A stretch of 64,000 bases of DNA from an uncultured Clostridia bacterium (GTDB lineage Bacteria; Bacillota; Clostridia; Oscillospirales; Ruminococcaceae). Positions within the stretch are counted from its first letter, which is position 1. Each line of letters begins with the position of its first letter. The position numbers were made by a program, and so were the translations under genes. The DNA is taken from assembly GCA_947625915.1 (NCBI GenBank), contig CANQPX010000005.1, forward strand, positions 1 through 64,000, given 5' to 3'. Under the pieces are notes generated by a model. That model was not told the DNA's origin. It saw nothing but the letters and a program-made list of their open reading frames with translations, and did not search any database. This document shows, piece by piece, positions 29,846 to 40,115 of the stretch.

Positions 29846-31594
29846 TCAATAAAGTCCTCTGTTAACATAACTTGTATGCAGGATCTCGTGAGCCTTGTGG
29901 CTGCCGGGCTTCTCAAAGAACTCTTTGTAAAGTTCCTGTATAGCAGGATTTTCATGTGAACGCCTGTGTTCCATCTTAGCGTCCTGATCGTACAGTGCTT
30001 TTGCACGGATACCTCTTACGTCCTCAAAATTGCGCACGGAAGCAGGTACCTGAGGCTGACCGCCGCCGTTTACACAGCCGCCGGGACAACCCATGATCTC
30101 AATGAATGTGTAGTCTGCTTCGCCCTTCTGAACTTTTCTGAGAAGTTCGGCTGCGTTCGCAGTTCCTGAAGCAACAGCAACTTTCACATCAAGATCTCCC
30201 ACCTTGTAGGAAGCTTCCTTGATGCCCTGTGTGCCGCGGACTTCGGTAAAGTCGATATTTCCCGCTTCTTCACCTGTGATGAACTTGACTGCGGAACGGA
30301 GAGCAGCTTCCATAACGCCGCCCGTTGCGCCGAAGATAACGCCTGCGCCTGTGGAAATTCCCAAAGGCTCGTCAAACTTCTCATCGGGCAGTTCGGTGAA
30401 CTTGATGCCGCATCTCTTGATAAGGCGTGCAAGTTCTCTTGTTGTGATAGAAATATCAACATCGGGAACGCCCGCTGCGCTCTGGTCGTCTCTGCCTATC
30501 TCGAATTTCTTTGCCGTACACGGCATTACAGCAACTACTACCATATCCTTAGGATCTATGTTCATCTTCTGAGCATAGTAAGTTTTTGCCGTTGCGCCGA
30601 ACATCTGCATAGGAGATTTGCAGGAAGAAAGGTTCTCTATCATATCGGGGAAGTAGTGCTCGCAGTATTTTACCCAGCCCGGTGAGCAGGAAGTTATCAT
30701 CGGAAGTTTTCCGCCGTTCTTAACGCGTTCAACAAGTTCCGTAGCTTCTTCCATGATCGTAAGATCTGCGCCGAAATCGGTATCGAACACTTTATCGAAG
30801 CCGATCCTTCTGAGAGCGGCAGCCATTTTGCCTTCGACATTCGTTCCCATAGGATAGCCGAATTCCTCACCCAGACCTGCGCGTACTGCGGGAGCGGTCT
30901 GTACGATAACGAATTTCTTCTCATCTGCGATAGCTTCCATAACTTTTGCGGTATCGTCCTTTTCGGTGATCGCGCCGACAGGACATACGGAGATACACTG
31001 TCCGCAGGAGATACAGCTCGTTTCACCGAGACCAAGTTCAAATGCGGAACTGATGTGTGTCTTGAAGCCTCTCTCGTTTGCGCCGATAACTCCAACGCCC
31101 TGATTTGCATTACATACGGCAACGCAGCGGCGGCAGAGAACGCACTTATTGTTATCTCTTATCATATGAGCAGCGGAGTAGTCTATCTCGTAAGAGATGT
31201 TCTCGCCGTCATACTTGCACTCGTCCTCAATGCCCATATCGTGGCACATTTTCTTGAGTTCGCAGTTCTCACTTCTTACGCAGGAAGTACACTTCTTCTC
31301 ATGAGTTGAAAGAATGAGCTGGAGAGTTTTCTTTCTGGATTCCAGAACTCTCGGTGTGTTCGTGAATATCTGCATACCCTCGGATATGGGGTAAACGCAG
31401 GAAGCTACCAGTCTCTTGCCTCTGCCTTCGTCGGCTTCGACTATACAGATACGGCAGGCACCGATCTCGTTTATATCTTTGAGGTAGCAAAGTGTGGGAA
31501 TATCTACATTTGCAAGGCGTGCAGCCTGAAGGATCGAAGAACCCTTAGGCGCGGAAACATCAACGCCGTTGACTTTTACATTGATCATATCCAT
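29846..31594 (-). CDS. hydA: [FeFe] hydrogenase catalytic subunit HydA
   Basis: 582 aa, cytosolic. The order is: NuoG-like [2Fe-2S] domain (TLCYLKDINEIGACRIC), a His/Cys cluster region (HEKKCTSCVRSENCELKKMC), two [4Fe-4S] ferredoxin motifs (CVLCRRCVAVC; CISCGQCISVC), then the H-cluster domain with TSCSPGWVKYCE, MPCTAKKFE and GCPGGCVNGGGQP. It makes or oxidises H2. With HydB and HydC it forms the trimeric, electron-bifurcating type that uses NADH plus reduced ferredoxin; this is inferred from subunit makeup. ATG 31594 follows AGGAGG. Confidence 0.97.
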   Translation of the reverse strand: MDMINVKVNGVDVSAPKGSSILQAARLANVDIPTLCYLKDINEIGACRICIVEADEGRGKRLVASCVYPISEGMQIFTNTPRVLESRKKTLQLILSTHEKKCTSCVRSENCELKKMCHDMGIEDECKYDGENISYEIDYSAAHMIRDNNKCVLCRRCVAVCNANQGVGVIGANERGFKTHISSAFELGLGETSCISCGQCISVCPVGAITEKDDTAKVMEAIADEKKFVIVQTAPAVRAGLGEEFGYPMGTNVEGKMAAALRRIGFDKVFDTDFGADLTIMEEATELVERVKNGGKLPMITSCSPGWVKYCEHYFPDMIENLSSCKSPMQMFGATAKTYYAQKMNIDPKDMVVVAVMPCTAKKFEIGRDDQSAAGVPDVDISITTRELARLIKRCGIKFTELPDEKFDEPLGISTGAGVIFGATGGVMEAALRSAVKFITGEEAGNIDFTEVRGTQGIKEASYKVGDLDVKVAVASGTANAAELLRKVQKGEADYTFIEIMGCPGGCVNGGGQPQVPASVRNFEDVRGIRAKALYDQDAKMEHRRSHENPAIQELYKEFFEKPGSHKAHEILHTSYVNRGLY

Positions 31595-31615
31595 CTATTC
31601 AATTCCTCCTATGGC

Positions 31616-33502
31616 TTACTTCTTGGAAATTGCGCCGAACTTACACTTCTCGATGCAAGCGCCGCACTTCAGGCACTTATCCTTGTTGATAACATGAGGA
31701 TTCTTGACTGTTCCTTCGATAGCACCGCCGGGACATACTCTTGCGCAGGCTGTGCAGCCTTTGCACTTGGCGGGATCGATCTCATAGCTGAGCAGGTCTT
31801 TACATACGCCTGCGGGACATTTCTTATCCACAACGTGAGCGATATACTCATCGCGGAAGAATTTCAGCGTTGAAAGAACAGGGTTAGGAGCTGTCTGACC
31901 CAGACCGCAGAGGGAGTTCGCCTTGATGTAGTAGCAAAGTTCCTCCATCTTGTCTATATCTTCAAGAGTACCCTGACCCTTGGTGATCTTTGTGAGTATT
32001 TCGAGCAGTCTCTTTGTACCAACGCGGCATGGAGTACACTTACCGCAGGATTCATCTACCGTAAATTCGAGGAAGAACTTGGCGATATCCACCATACAGT
32101 TGTCCTCGTCCATAACGATAAGTCCGCCTGAACCCATCATTGAACCGATAGCGATAAGGTTATCATAGTCGATCTGAACATCGAAATGCTCTGCAGGGAT
32201 ACATCCGCCGGAAGGACCGCCTGTCTGAGCAGCCTTGAACTTCTTTCCGTTGGGGATACCGCCGCCGATCTCTTCAACGACTTCGCGGAGAGTAGTTCCC
32301 ATAGGAACTTCTACCAGACCTGTGTTGTTGATCTTACCACCGAGGGCGAATACCTTAGTACCCTTGGATTTTTCTGTTCCCATATCGGCGAACCACTTTG
32401 CGCCGTTGAGAATGATCCTCGGAACGTTAGCATATGTTTCAACGTTATTAAGGATAGTAGGCTTGCTGTAAAGACCTTTTTCCGCAGGGAACGGAGGACG
32501 GGGACGAGGCTCGCCGCGGTTTCCTTCGATAGAGGTCATAAGGGCTGTTTCCTCACCGCAGACGAATGCGCCTGCGCCGAGACGGAGTTCGATATCGAAA
32601 TCAAAGCCTGTTCCGAAAATATCCTTACCCAGCAGACCGTAATCTCTTGCCTGTCCGATGGCGATCTCCAGACGGTGGATAGCGATAGGATATTCTGCAC
32701 GGACATATATGTAGCCCTGATTTGCGCCGATAGCGTAACCTGCTATAGCCATAGCTTCAAGAACGACATGGGGGTCGCCTTCCAGAACGGAACGGTCCAT
32801 GAATGCGCCCGGGTCGCCTTCGTCGGCGTTACAGCAAACGTATTTCTGATCTGCGTTCGGAACGATATTTCTTGCCAGTTTCCACTTCTGACCGGTGGGG
32901 AATCCGCCGCCGCCGCGTCCGCGGAGACCGGAATCGAGAATGGTCTGGATAACTTCTTCGGGGGACATCTCCTTGAGGACTTTTTCCAGAGCCTTATAAC
33001 CGTCTGTACCGAGGTACTCGTCGATATTTTCGGGATCTATATTACCGCAGTTCCTGAGGGCAACGCGGTGCTGTTTCTTATAGAAATTGGTCTCGTGAAG
33101 TGATTTTATGCTGCCGTCTTCCATAACGGTCTCTTTGTAGAGGTATTTTTTAACGATATTGCCGTTTTTGAGGTGTTCGGCAACGATCTCCTCGATCTCT
33201 TCTTCCTTTACCATTGAGTAGAAGGAACCTTCGGGGTAAACGATCATGATAGGACCGAGAGCGCAGAGACCGAAGCAGCCTGTTCTTACTACTTCTACCT
33301 TGTCCTCGATGCCGTTCTTTTTGATCTCTTCGTGAAGTTTGTCGATTATCTTAGCGCTTCCGGACGAAGTACAGCCTGTACCGCCGCACACCAGAACGTG
33401 GCGCTTTGTAATGGTACCGTCAGCGTTTTTCTCATCGCGGATACCGAGCTTTTCTTTCATGTCAGCGCCTATTTTCATAAGCTCTTCCATTGATTTTTTC
33501 AT
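31616..33502 (-). CDS. hydB: NuoF-like hydrogenase subunit HydB
   Basis: 628 aa. The N-terminal thioredoxin-like [2Fe-2S] domain has VCGGTGCTSSG and TGCFGLCALGP. The FMN/NADH core has GLRGRGGGGFPTGQKW and GAGAFVCGEETALMTSIEG. A [4Fe-4S] site ESCGKCTPCRVGTKR follows, then a C-terminal two-cluster ferredoxin (CKGCTACARVCPGGAI; CLKCGACIEKCKFGAI). It couples NADH to the hydrogenase. ATG 33502 has AAGGAGG ahead. It is the middle gene of the hydC-hydB-hydA order. Confidence 0.96.
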   Translation of the reverse strand: MKKSMEELMKIGADMKEKLGIRDEKNADGTITKRHVLVCGGTGCTSSGSAKIIDKLHEEIKKNGIEDKVEVVRTGCFGLCALGPIMIVYPEGSFYSMVKEEEIEEIVAEHLKNGNIVKKYLYKETVMEDGSIKSLHETNFYKKQHRVALRNCGNIDPENIDEYLGTDGYKALEKVLKEMSPEEVIQTILDSGLRGRGGGGFPTGQKWKLARNIVPNADQKYVCCNADEGDPGAFMDRSVLEGDPHVVLEAMAIAGYAIGANQGYIYVRAEYPIAIHRLEIAIGQARDYGLLGKDIFGTGFDFDIELRLGAGAFVCGEETALMTSIEGNRGEPRPRPPFPAEKGLYSKPTILNNVETYANVPRIILNGAKWFADMGTEKSKGTKVFALGGKINNTGLVEVPMGTTLREVVEEIGGGIPNGKKFKAAQTGGPSGGCIPAEHFDVQIDYDNLIAIGSMMGSGGLIVMDEDNCMVDIAKFFLEFTVDESCGKCTPCRVGTKRLLEILTKITKGQGTLEDIDKMEELCYYIKANSLCGLGQTAPNPVLSTLKFFRDEYIAHVVDKKCPAGVCKDLLSYEIDPAKCKGCTACARVCPGGAIEGTVKNPHVINKDKCLKCGACIEKCKFGAISKK

Positions 33503-33589
33503 TGGTAATTTTCCTCCTTGAGTATTTTATTTTTATTTTCCCCTTTCCGGTAAAGCCGGACGTATCGGGATAAAGGTAATTTCGGGGAA

Positions 33590-34081
33590 TCAAGCGTATT
33601 GGGAAAGGATCTTATCAACGTCGTCAACGGTAAGTCTTCCGAAAACGTCATCGTTGACCGTAAGAACGGGAGCAAGACCGCACGCGCCTATGCAGCGGCA
33701 AGCCTCAAGGGAGAATTTTCCGTCCGGAGTACAGCCTCCGCCTTCGATGCCGAGTTTTTCGATAAGTTTGTTGTAGATATCGCCGCTTCCTTTGACGTAG
33801 CAAGCGGTTCCCAGACAGACTGAGATCCTGTACTTGCCCTTAGGATTGAGAGCGAACTGAGCGTAGAAAGTAACTATGCCGTAGATCTTTTCAAGCGGGT
33901 AGCCTGTTTCGGCAGCGATTATTTTCTGCACTTCGATAGGAAGATAGCCGTAGACCTCCTGAGCCTGCTGAAGTATAGGCATCAGGCAGCCTTTTTCTTC
34001 CTTATGCTTTGCGATTATTTCGCGAAGCTTTTTTTCCTGTTCGGGAGTACCGGAGAAAGGAACGGATGAAATAGTAGACAT
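33590..34081 (-). CDS. hydC: NuoE-like hydrogenase subunit HydC
   Basis: 163 aa thioredoxin-like [2Fe-2S] protein. The Cys ligands are in CLGTACYVKG and CRCIGACGLAP. It is the first gene of the operon, with GAGGAGG before ATG 34081. Confidence 0.95.
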   Translation of the reverse strand: MSTISSVPFSGTPEQEKKLREIIAKHKEEKGCLMPILQQAQEVYGYLPIEVQKIIAAETGYPLEKIYGIVTFYAQFALNPKGKYRISVCLGTACYVKGSGDIYNKLIEKLGIEGGGCTPDGKFSLEACRCIGACGLAPVLTVNDDVFGRLTVDDVDKILSQYA

Positions 34082-34444
34082 TATAGGACCTCCTCAATAA
34101 ATTATGCTTTGACACATCGCGGCAAGTGCTTTTGCGCCCGCGCACACGATATGCAGTCATATAAACATTATAACACAATATCCGACAAAATGCTATAAAA
34201 ATTTATCACAAGCGTTCAACACTTTTGTTGTGCATTTCTCACAAAAAAGCATATCCGCAATTCCAATTTCCGCAAAAATATGTTATACTTTATGTACTGT
34301 ACAAAATTTTTTGGAAAATTGCGGACAAGTTTTTATACTCTATATGGATAAATATATTCCGCTGCTTGTCAGGATATTCTTTTGCCGCATATTGGCAGCA
34401 AAATTTCAATTTTTTTACCGAGAACACATTAAAGGAGAAATTAT
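34082..34444. other. divergent AT-rich intergenic region
   Basis: 363 bases between hydC and the reductase gene. A leftward TATAAT at 34172-34167 is the only clear promoter element for hydCBA and lacks a good -35. Two overlapping frames seen rightward have no ribosome site and AT-driven composition, so I do not call them genes. Confidence 0.5.
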
Positions 34445-35509
34445 ATGACAAAATTTGACATAGCAATTATAGGCGGAGGTCCTGCGGGAGCAACTCTTGC
34501 AAGGCTTATAGGAAAAAATTTCAAAGTGCTGCTGATCGACGGCAAGAACGACTCCGAAAACAGTTTCCGCAAGACCTGCGGAGGGCTTCTTTCTCCCGAT
34601 GCACAGAAAGCCTTTGCAGAGTTCGACCTTACGCTTCCGAAAGAGATCCTTGTTGATCCGCAGATATTTTCCGTCCGCACCATCGACCTGAAAAACGGTG
34701 CCGAACGCCATTATCAGCGTTTCTATATGAACCTTGACCGCCATAAATTCGATCTCTGGCTCGAAAGCCTTATCCCCGACAGCGTGGAAAATTTTCTCGG
34801 AAAATGCAGGAAAATTTCCCGCGATGCCGACGGAACGTTCCGCCTTGTTTGTAAAGGGAACGACGGCAGCGAGAAAATTTTTTCCGCCGATAAAATAATA
34901 GGCGCGGACGGGGCGAACTCCATTGTCCGTAAATACCTTTACCCCGACAAGAAGATACGCCGTTACACCGCCATACAGCAATGGTTCCCCGAGGAAAACG
35001 CAAAACCTTTCTACAGCTGCATTTTTGACCCCGAAACAAGCGATTGCTGTTCCTGGTCGATCTCCAAGGATAACATTTTCATTTTCGGCGGAGCCTTTGC
35101 GCCTGAAAATTGCAGAGAAAATTTTGAAAAGCAGAAAAAACGTCTCGAAGCCCGCGGCTTTGTTTTCGGAACGCCCATAAAGACCGAAGCCTGCGTTGTC
35201 CTGCGCCCCAAGTCCCCTTTTGACATCTGCGCGGGGAAGGACGGAGCGTTCCTAATCGGCGAAGCGGCGGGGCTGATAAGTCCAAGTTCACTTGAAGGGA
35301 TAAGTTTTGCGGTAAACAGCGCGCGGATACTTTCCGAAGTGCTGTGCTCCGACACTGCCGCTCCAAACAAAAAATATTCCGCAAGGCTCATTCCCCTGCG
35401 GATAAAAATTCTTATAAAAGTTATGAAATGTCCCTTCATGTATGTGCCGCTGCTGCGGAGCATAGTGATGAAAAGCGGCATACAGAGCATAAAGATCGCA
35501 TCCGAATAG
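34445..35509 (+). CDS. FAD-dependent geranylgeranyl-reductase-like oxidoreductase
   Basis: 354 aa. The FAD Rossmann motif DIAIIGGGPAGATLARL is at the N-terminus, CGGLLSPDAQ is a family-like substrate loop, and FLIGEAAGLISPSSLEGISFAV is the second FAD motif. Such flavoproteins reduce double bonds of isoprenoids or catalyse related reactions. The substrate here is unknown. ATG 34445 follows AAAGGAG. It is monocistronic and divergent from the hydrogenase operon. Confidence 0.8.
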   Translation: MTKFDIAIIGGGPAGATLARLIGKNFKVLLIDGKNDSENSFRKTCGGLLSPDAQKAFAEFDLTLPKEILVDPQIFSVRTIDLKNGAERHYQRFYMNLDRHKFDLWLESLIPDSVENFLGKCRKISRDADGTFRLVCKGNDGSEKIFSADKIIGADGANSIVRKYLYPDKKIRRYTAIQQWFPEENAKPFYSCIFDPETSDCCSWSISKDNIFIFGGAFAPENCRENFEKQKKRLEARGFVFGTPIKTEACVVLRPKSPFDICAGKDGAFLIGEAAGLISPSSLEGISFAVNSARILSEVLCSDTAAPNKKYSARLIPLRIKILIKVMKCPFMYVPLLRSIVMKSGIQSIKIASE

Positions 35510-35537
35510 AAAATATCCCGCAGTACGCGCTGCATTT

Positions 35538-36893
35538 TCATGCGGTCTCCTCGGCTTTATCCTCCGCAGGAAGTTTTTTAAAGAAAATTATCGCGAACGG
35601 GATAGTTACCGGAAGTGACAGCAGGAGCGATACAGGCTGCGCCTCCTGTATCCCCGCAAGCCCTCTGCAATGATAAAGTATCAGCAGCGCGGGAATGAAA
35701 AACAGCCCGCTCCTCAATGAAGAAAGTATAGACGCGCCAAGACGCTTTCCCGTACTCTGGAAAAGCATTTCCACCGCCATACACGGCGGGAGTACGATAT
35801 GCGCCATTGCCTGTAATCTCAACGCCCGCACGCCTATGCTTATAACTTCCGCATCGTCGCGGAATATCCCTATCAGGCTTTCCGAAAATACTATCAGCAG
35901 CGTACAGCCGACAACGATTATCCCTTCCGAGATCATGATCGTGAACATAAAAGCTTTCCGCAGGCGCTCGTATTTTCCCGCGCCGTAATTGAAACCCGAC
36001 ACGGGCTGAAAGCCCTGTCCGATACCGAGCGCAACGGAAAACGCAAAGAAAATTATTCTTGAAACTATACTCATTGCCGCCACAGCCGCATCACCGTAAA
36101 CCGCGCAGCATGAGTTGAGCAGTACCGTGGTAAGACTGTTCAGCCCTTGCCTTAACATACTCGGGAAACCTGTTGCCATGATGTTCAGCAGCTTCATTAT
36201 ACTTCCCTTTTTAAGCTGTTCAAACCCGAGACGCGTATCGGTCTTTCCCGAAAGGAACATACTCACGAGTATGCACCAGCTCACTATCTGGCTGAGTGCA
36301 GTTGAAAGCCCCGCGCCCGCTATGCCCATATCCATCGCGAACATAAATATCGGGTCGCCTATCATATTCAGCACCGCACCTGTCATAAGACCTATCATTC
36401 CCAACGACGCTCTTCCCTCGTAGCGCAGTATATTGTTTAACGTAAGGCTCGAACTCATAAAAGGCGCGGCTATCAGTATGTACGCTATGTAAGTTTTTGC
36501 AAAAGGAGCAATAGTTTCCGTACTGCCGAGCAGAAAGATCATTTCGTCCAGAAGGGCAAATCCTACCGCCGTTATCAGCACTCCGAAGCAGAACGATCCC
36601 GCAAATCCCAGTGAAGCATGGATCGAAGCGTTATCCTTATCCTGCTGACCCAAAGCGCGTGAAATGATACTTCCCGAACCCTGACCGAACATAAATCCTA
36701 CTGCCTGTATGATCGACATAAAGCCGAAAACGACTCCCACCGCGCCGCTTGCGCTTGTTCCGAGCCGTCCCACAAAGGCAGTATCCACAAGATTATATAT
36801 ATTCGTAACGAGCATTGAGATCACTGTCGGCACAGACAGCGTCAATATCAGTTTCGGTATCGGAGTTGCGGTCATTTTTTCATATTGTGTCAT
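35538..36893 (-). CDS. MATE family efflux transporter
   Basis: 451 aa with about twelve membrane spans in two related halves. Landmarks are SVPTVISMLVTNIYNLVDTAFVGRLGTSASGAVGVV and GQGFQPVSGFNYGAGKYERL. The start ATG 36893 (MTQYEKMTATPIPKL) has AAGGAGAG ahead; a longer frame runs back into the tRNA-Gln gene and is not real. It exports cationic or other toxic compounds by ion antiport; the substrate is unknown. Confidence 0.9.
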   Translation of the reverse strand: MTQYEKMTATPIPKLILTLSVPTVISMLVTNIYNLVDTAFVGRLGTSASGAVGVVFGFMSIIQAVGFMFGQGSGSIISRALGQQDKDNASIHASLGFAGSFCFGVLITAVGFALLDEMIFLLGSTETIAPFAKTYIAYILIAAPFMSSSLTLNNILRYEGRASLGMIGLMTGAVLNMIGDPIFMFAMDMGIAGAGLSTALSQIVSWCILVSMFLSGKTDTRLGFEQLKKGSIMKLLNIMATGFPSMLRQGLNSLTTVLLNSCCAVYGDAAVAAMSIVSRIIFFAFSVALGIGQGFQPVSGFNYGAGKYERLRKAFMFTIMISEGIIVVGCTLLIVFSESLIGIFRDDAEVISIGVRALRLQAMAHIVLPPCMAVEMLFQSTGKRLGASILSSLRSGLFFIPALLILYHCRGLAGIQEAQPVSLLLSLPVTIPFAIIFFKKLPAEDKAEETA

Positions 36894-36999
36894 TATTTTT
36901 CTCTCCTTGTTGATAAATATCATTACAGATCTGCAAATAATAAAAATAAAACTTGGAGACAAAACATTCTCAAAGGAATATCTGTCTCCAAGTTCAACT

Positions 37000-37075
37000 T
37001 GGCTGGGGTGCAGGGATTCGAACCCCGGTAATGCTTGAGTCAGAGTCAAGTGCCTTACCGCTTGGCGACACCCCA
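37000..37075 (-). tRNA. tRNA-Gln (CTG)
   Basis: Acceptor TGGGGTG/CACCCCA, anticodon stem CTTGA/TCAAG with loop CTCTGAC, T-loop TTCGAAT, encoded CCA. Confidence 0.93.
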
Positions 37076-37114
37076 ATATTAAAAGTTCGCCGTGTATTCC
37101 GCGAACTCTTTGAC

Positions 37115-37190
37115 TGGCTGGGATAGGTGGATTCGAACCACCGCAATGACGGAGTCAAAGTCCGCTGCCTTACCGCTTGGCTATATCCCA
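37115..37190 (-). tRNA. tRNA-Gln (TTG)
   Basis: Acceptor TGGGATA/TATCCCA, anticodon loop CTTTGAC gives TTG, encoded CCA. It is 39 bases upstream of the CTG isoacceptor and presumably cotranscribed. Confidence 0.93.
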
Positions 37191-37334
37191 AAATAAACGG
37201 ACATATCAGCAAAGCTTTCCACGACTTATAAATTTTATCACATTTTCCCTCGTTTGTCAAGAGCATTTCCCATTTTCGTCACTTGTAACAATATAATATC
37301 CCGTTTTTACAGCTTTATGCACAAAATCAGCAAG

Positions 37335-37937
37335 CTATATCTCATTCCTGTTTTCAAGCGCCTTGAAAAGCGTTACTTCGTCCGCATATTCAAGCGTTCC
37401 GCCTATGGGAAGTCCGAATGCAAGTCTTGTTACCTTTACTCCCAAAGGTTTGAGAAGTTTTGAGATGTACATTGCCGTTGCTTCGCCCTCAACGGTGGGA
37501 TTTGTAGCCATGATAACTTCGTTTACGTTATCCTTGCCTATCCGCGAAAGCAATTCTTTGATGCGTATCTTATCGGGAGTTATGCCGTCTATGGGCGAGA
37601 TAAGCCCGTGAAGAACGTGATATACCCCTTTATATTCGTTCGTGCGCTCAAATGCGGAAATATCTTTAGGCGTTTCCACAACGCATATCGTGCCGTGATC
37701 CCGCAGATCGTCCTCACATATCGGGCAAAGTTCACCTTCCGTAAGGTTCTGACATTCACGGCAGCATTTTACCGTACTGTGTGCATTTATAAGTGCGTCC
37801 GCAAAAGCCTGTACTTCCCCGTCGGTCATGCTCATAACATGATATGCGAGCCTTTGTGCGCTTTTCATTCCTATCCCGGGGAGTTTTGCGAACTGTTCTG
37901 CCAGTATCACCAGCGGCAGCGCGGTATTATTTGCCAT
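37335..37937 (-). CDS. recR: recombination protein RecR
   Basis: 200 aa. Helix-hairpin-helix [22 protein letters not shown], zinc finger [16 protein letters not shown], Toprim [14 protein letters not shown], and [19 protein letters not shown]. It loads RecA at gaps with RecO/RecF. ATG 37937 has GGAGG ahead. It is the third gene of dnaX-ybaB-recR. Confidence 0.96.
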   Translation of the reverse strand: MANNTALPLVILAEQFAKLPGIGMKSAQRLAYHVMSMTDGEVQAFADALINAHSTVKCCRECQNLTEGELCPICEDDLRDHGTICVVETPKDISAFERTNEYKGVYHVLHGLISPIDGITPDKIRIKELLSRIGKDNVNEVIMATNPTVEGEATAMYISKLLKPLGVKVTRLAFGLPIGGTLEYADEVTLFKALENRNEI

Positions 37938-38013
37938 ATTGAACCTCCAAATCACTAATAACGATATAAAACGGCTGCAAATATATTTCCGCAGCCGTTC
38001 GTTCATCACAGCA

Positions 38014-38361
38014 TCAGAAAAGTCCCGGGAACGAAACTCCGCCGGTAATTGCTCCCATTTCGTTTTCAGTGGTATCTTCTATCTTCTTTACCGTATCGTT
38101 GAAAGCGCTTATGATAAGATCCTGAAGCATTTCTATGTCATTTGGATCCACAACTTCCGGTTTTATGGTCAGATTTTTGATAGCTTTTCTTCCGTTAAGC
38201 GTAACTTCTACTGCTCCGCCGCCTGCCGTGGAAGTGAATTCCCTGTTTTCGATGTCCTCTTGGAGCGCGGTGATCTGAGCCTGCATTTTCTGTGCCTGCT
38301 TTATCATTCCGTTAACATTCTGAGCGCCTCCGCCCATTCCCTGCGGTAATCTTGCTTTCAT
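38014..38361 (-). CDS. ybaB: YbaB/EbfC nucleoid-associated protein
   Basis: 115 aa. The Gly/Met-rich start [30 protein letters not shown] and [19 protein letters not shown] identify the family. ATG 38361 has GGAG ahead. It sits between dnaX and recR as in most bacteria. Confidence 0.95.
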   Translation of the reverse strand: MKARLPQGMGGGAQNVNGMIKQAQKMQAQITALQEDIENREFTSTAGGGAVEVTLNGRKAIKNLTIKPEVVDPNDIEMLQDLIISAFNDTVKKIEDTTENEMGAITGGVSFPGLF

Positions 38362-38467
38362 TTCTTTACTCCGTTTCTCCGCCGTAAAAAGTGTGTTGTA
38401 CGGAACGCCGTCGGCGGCTGACGAGCCGTTTTGTTTACAGTTTATATCAGCCCGTACGGGCGGATCA

Positions 38468-40102
38468 TCATTCTTCAACGGGAACATTATTTTCCCGTGC
38501 TTTTTTCAGTATGCCGAGCATTCTGTCGTTTTCCGCGGAAGAAGCTGCATCGCCGTCTTTCGGAGCAATACATTTAGCTTTTATGGCATAATTTTCTCCT
38601 GTGACAAGATATATGGCTTCTTTCAGTTTGGAAGCGTTTTCCTTATTTTTAAGAAGTGAAAGGAAAAAATTGCTCGGTGTACATATCAGCATCAATCCCC
38701 CGCCTTTGACTGCGTAGGAACCGTTCAGCGCGCCGTTTACCGACGGGCATATCTCCGCAAATCTTTCAAGGATATCCTGCCATCTGTCCTCCGGGGTAAG
38801 ATCTTCCGGCGTAAGCTTTGGAAGCTCCCTTGCTTCCGTGGGATCCTTTTGTTTTGGCGGCTGCGCAGGTGCATACTGCTGCGGGGCGCGGGGATATCCG
38901 TTATCCTGCGGAACGTTCCTGCCGACAGATGAGGAAGAAAGTTCCGAAACTCGTCTTTCGAGCATATCTATCTTTGCGAGCAATTCGCCTTCCGAACGGT
39001 TTGCCGCAGTTCCGCCGCGGTTCCCTGCCGAGCAGAGCCTGAGCATACACATTTCAAACTCAACGCGTTTTGAAGCAGCCTTTGCTATCCTTTCGTTCGC
39101 GCTCTGAAGTATATCGAGTTTTGACATTATATCATCAAGTGACATTTTTTCCGCCAGAGCCTTTATTCTCACAAGTTCGTCCGGCGTGCATACGAGCAGA
39201 TCGGGGTTTTCGGGAACTGCCTTTGCCATCATAACGTTCCTGAACTGTTCCGTAAGTTCACCGCAAAGCTTCTGCATATCTTTTGACATATCGTAAAGCG
39301 AAGCGGTCACCGCAACGGCTTTTCCGGAATTTCCCTCCGCAGCGGCTTCCATTATATCGAACACAGGACCTCTTCCCGCAATGCCTGCGGCGTTTGAAAC
39401 TATATCCGCAGTGACATTTTCCGAGAAAGCTATGCACTGATCCAGCAGTGAGAGCGCGTCTCTCATTCCGCCGTCGGCAGTTTTTGCGATAAGTTCCGCA
39501 GCGTCGCGGTCAAGGGAGATATTTTCCTGCTCCGCAACATACAGCAGACGGTCTCTTATATCCTTCTGCAATATTCTGTGGAAATCGTATCTCTGGCAGC
39601 GTGAAAGTATCGTCGGCAGAACTTTGTGTATCTCCGTTGTCGCAAGAATGAACTTGACGTGCGGAGGGGGTTCTTCCATTATTTTCAGCAAAGCATTGAA
39701 AGCTTCTTTTGAAAGCATATGGACTTCGTCTATTATATAAACTCTGTATCTGCATCTTTCCGCAGTGTAGACCGCGCCGTCACGCAGGTCGCGCACATCG
39801 TCCACGCCGTTGTTTGAAGCGGCGTCTATCTCTATGATATCCGACAGCGCGCCGCTGTCCGCGTCACGGCATATCTCACATTCAAGGCAAGGGTTCCCGT
39901 CCACAGGGTGCAGGCAGTTCAGCGCCTTGGCAAGTATACGCGCGCAGGTGGTTTTTCCCGTTCCTCTTGAACCTGTGAACAGGTAAGCGTGAGCGGTCTT
40001 GTCATTTATCAGCTGATTTCTGAGCGTAGTGGTGATATGCGGCTGTGAAACGACATCATCGAATGTCATCGGACGATATTTACGATAAAGAGCCTTATAC
40101 AT
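38468..40102 (-). CDS. dnaX: DNA polymerase III subunits gamma/tau
   Basis: 544 aa clamp-loader ATPase. Walker A is GSRGTGKTTCARILAKALNC, zinc site C...CLECEIC, Walker B is VYIIDEVHML, sensor LATTEIHKVLPTILSRCQRYDF. The C-terminal tau-like part contains a Pro/Gln-rich linker. Confidence 0.96.
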   Translation of the reverse strand: MYKALYRKYRPMTFDDVVSQPHITTTLRNQLINDKTAHAYLFTGSRGTGKTTCARILAKALNCLHPVDGNPCLECEICRDADSGALSDIIEIDAASNNGVDDVRDLRDGAVYTAERCRYRVYIIDEVHMLSKEAFNALLKIMEEPPPHVKFILATTEIHKVLPTILSRCQRYDFHRILQKDIRDRLLYVAEQENISLDRDAAELIAKTADGGMRDALSLLDQCIAFSENVTADIVSNAAGIAGRGPVFDIMEAAAEGNSGKAVAVTASLYDMSKDMQKLCGELTEQFRNVMMAKAVPENPDLLVCTPDELVRIKALAEKMSLDDIMSKLDILQSANERIAKAASKRVEFEMCMLRLCSAGNRGGTAANRSEGELLAKIDMLERRVSELSSSSVGRNVPQDNGYPRAPQQYAPAQPPKQKDPTEARELPKLTPEDLTPEDRWQDILERFAEICPSVNGALNGSYAVKGGGLMLICTPSNFFLSLLKNKENASKLKEAIYLVTGENYAIKAKCIAPKDGDAASSAENDRMLGILKKARENNVPVEE

Positions 40103-40115
40103 GACCGCACACTTC

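Noticed and set aside
32186..33103. 305-codon frame antisense to hydB
   Set aside because: hydB has all cofactor motifs in the other strand; the antisense frame is composition-driven.
34225..34458. Overlapping small plus frames before the flavoprotein reductase
   Set aside because: AT-rich, no ribosome site, mutually overlapping and overlapping the reductase start.
36893..37076. Long N-terminal extension of the MATE gene
   Set aside because: It would translate tRNA-Gln; the internal ATG with AAGGAGAG fits the family start.
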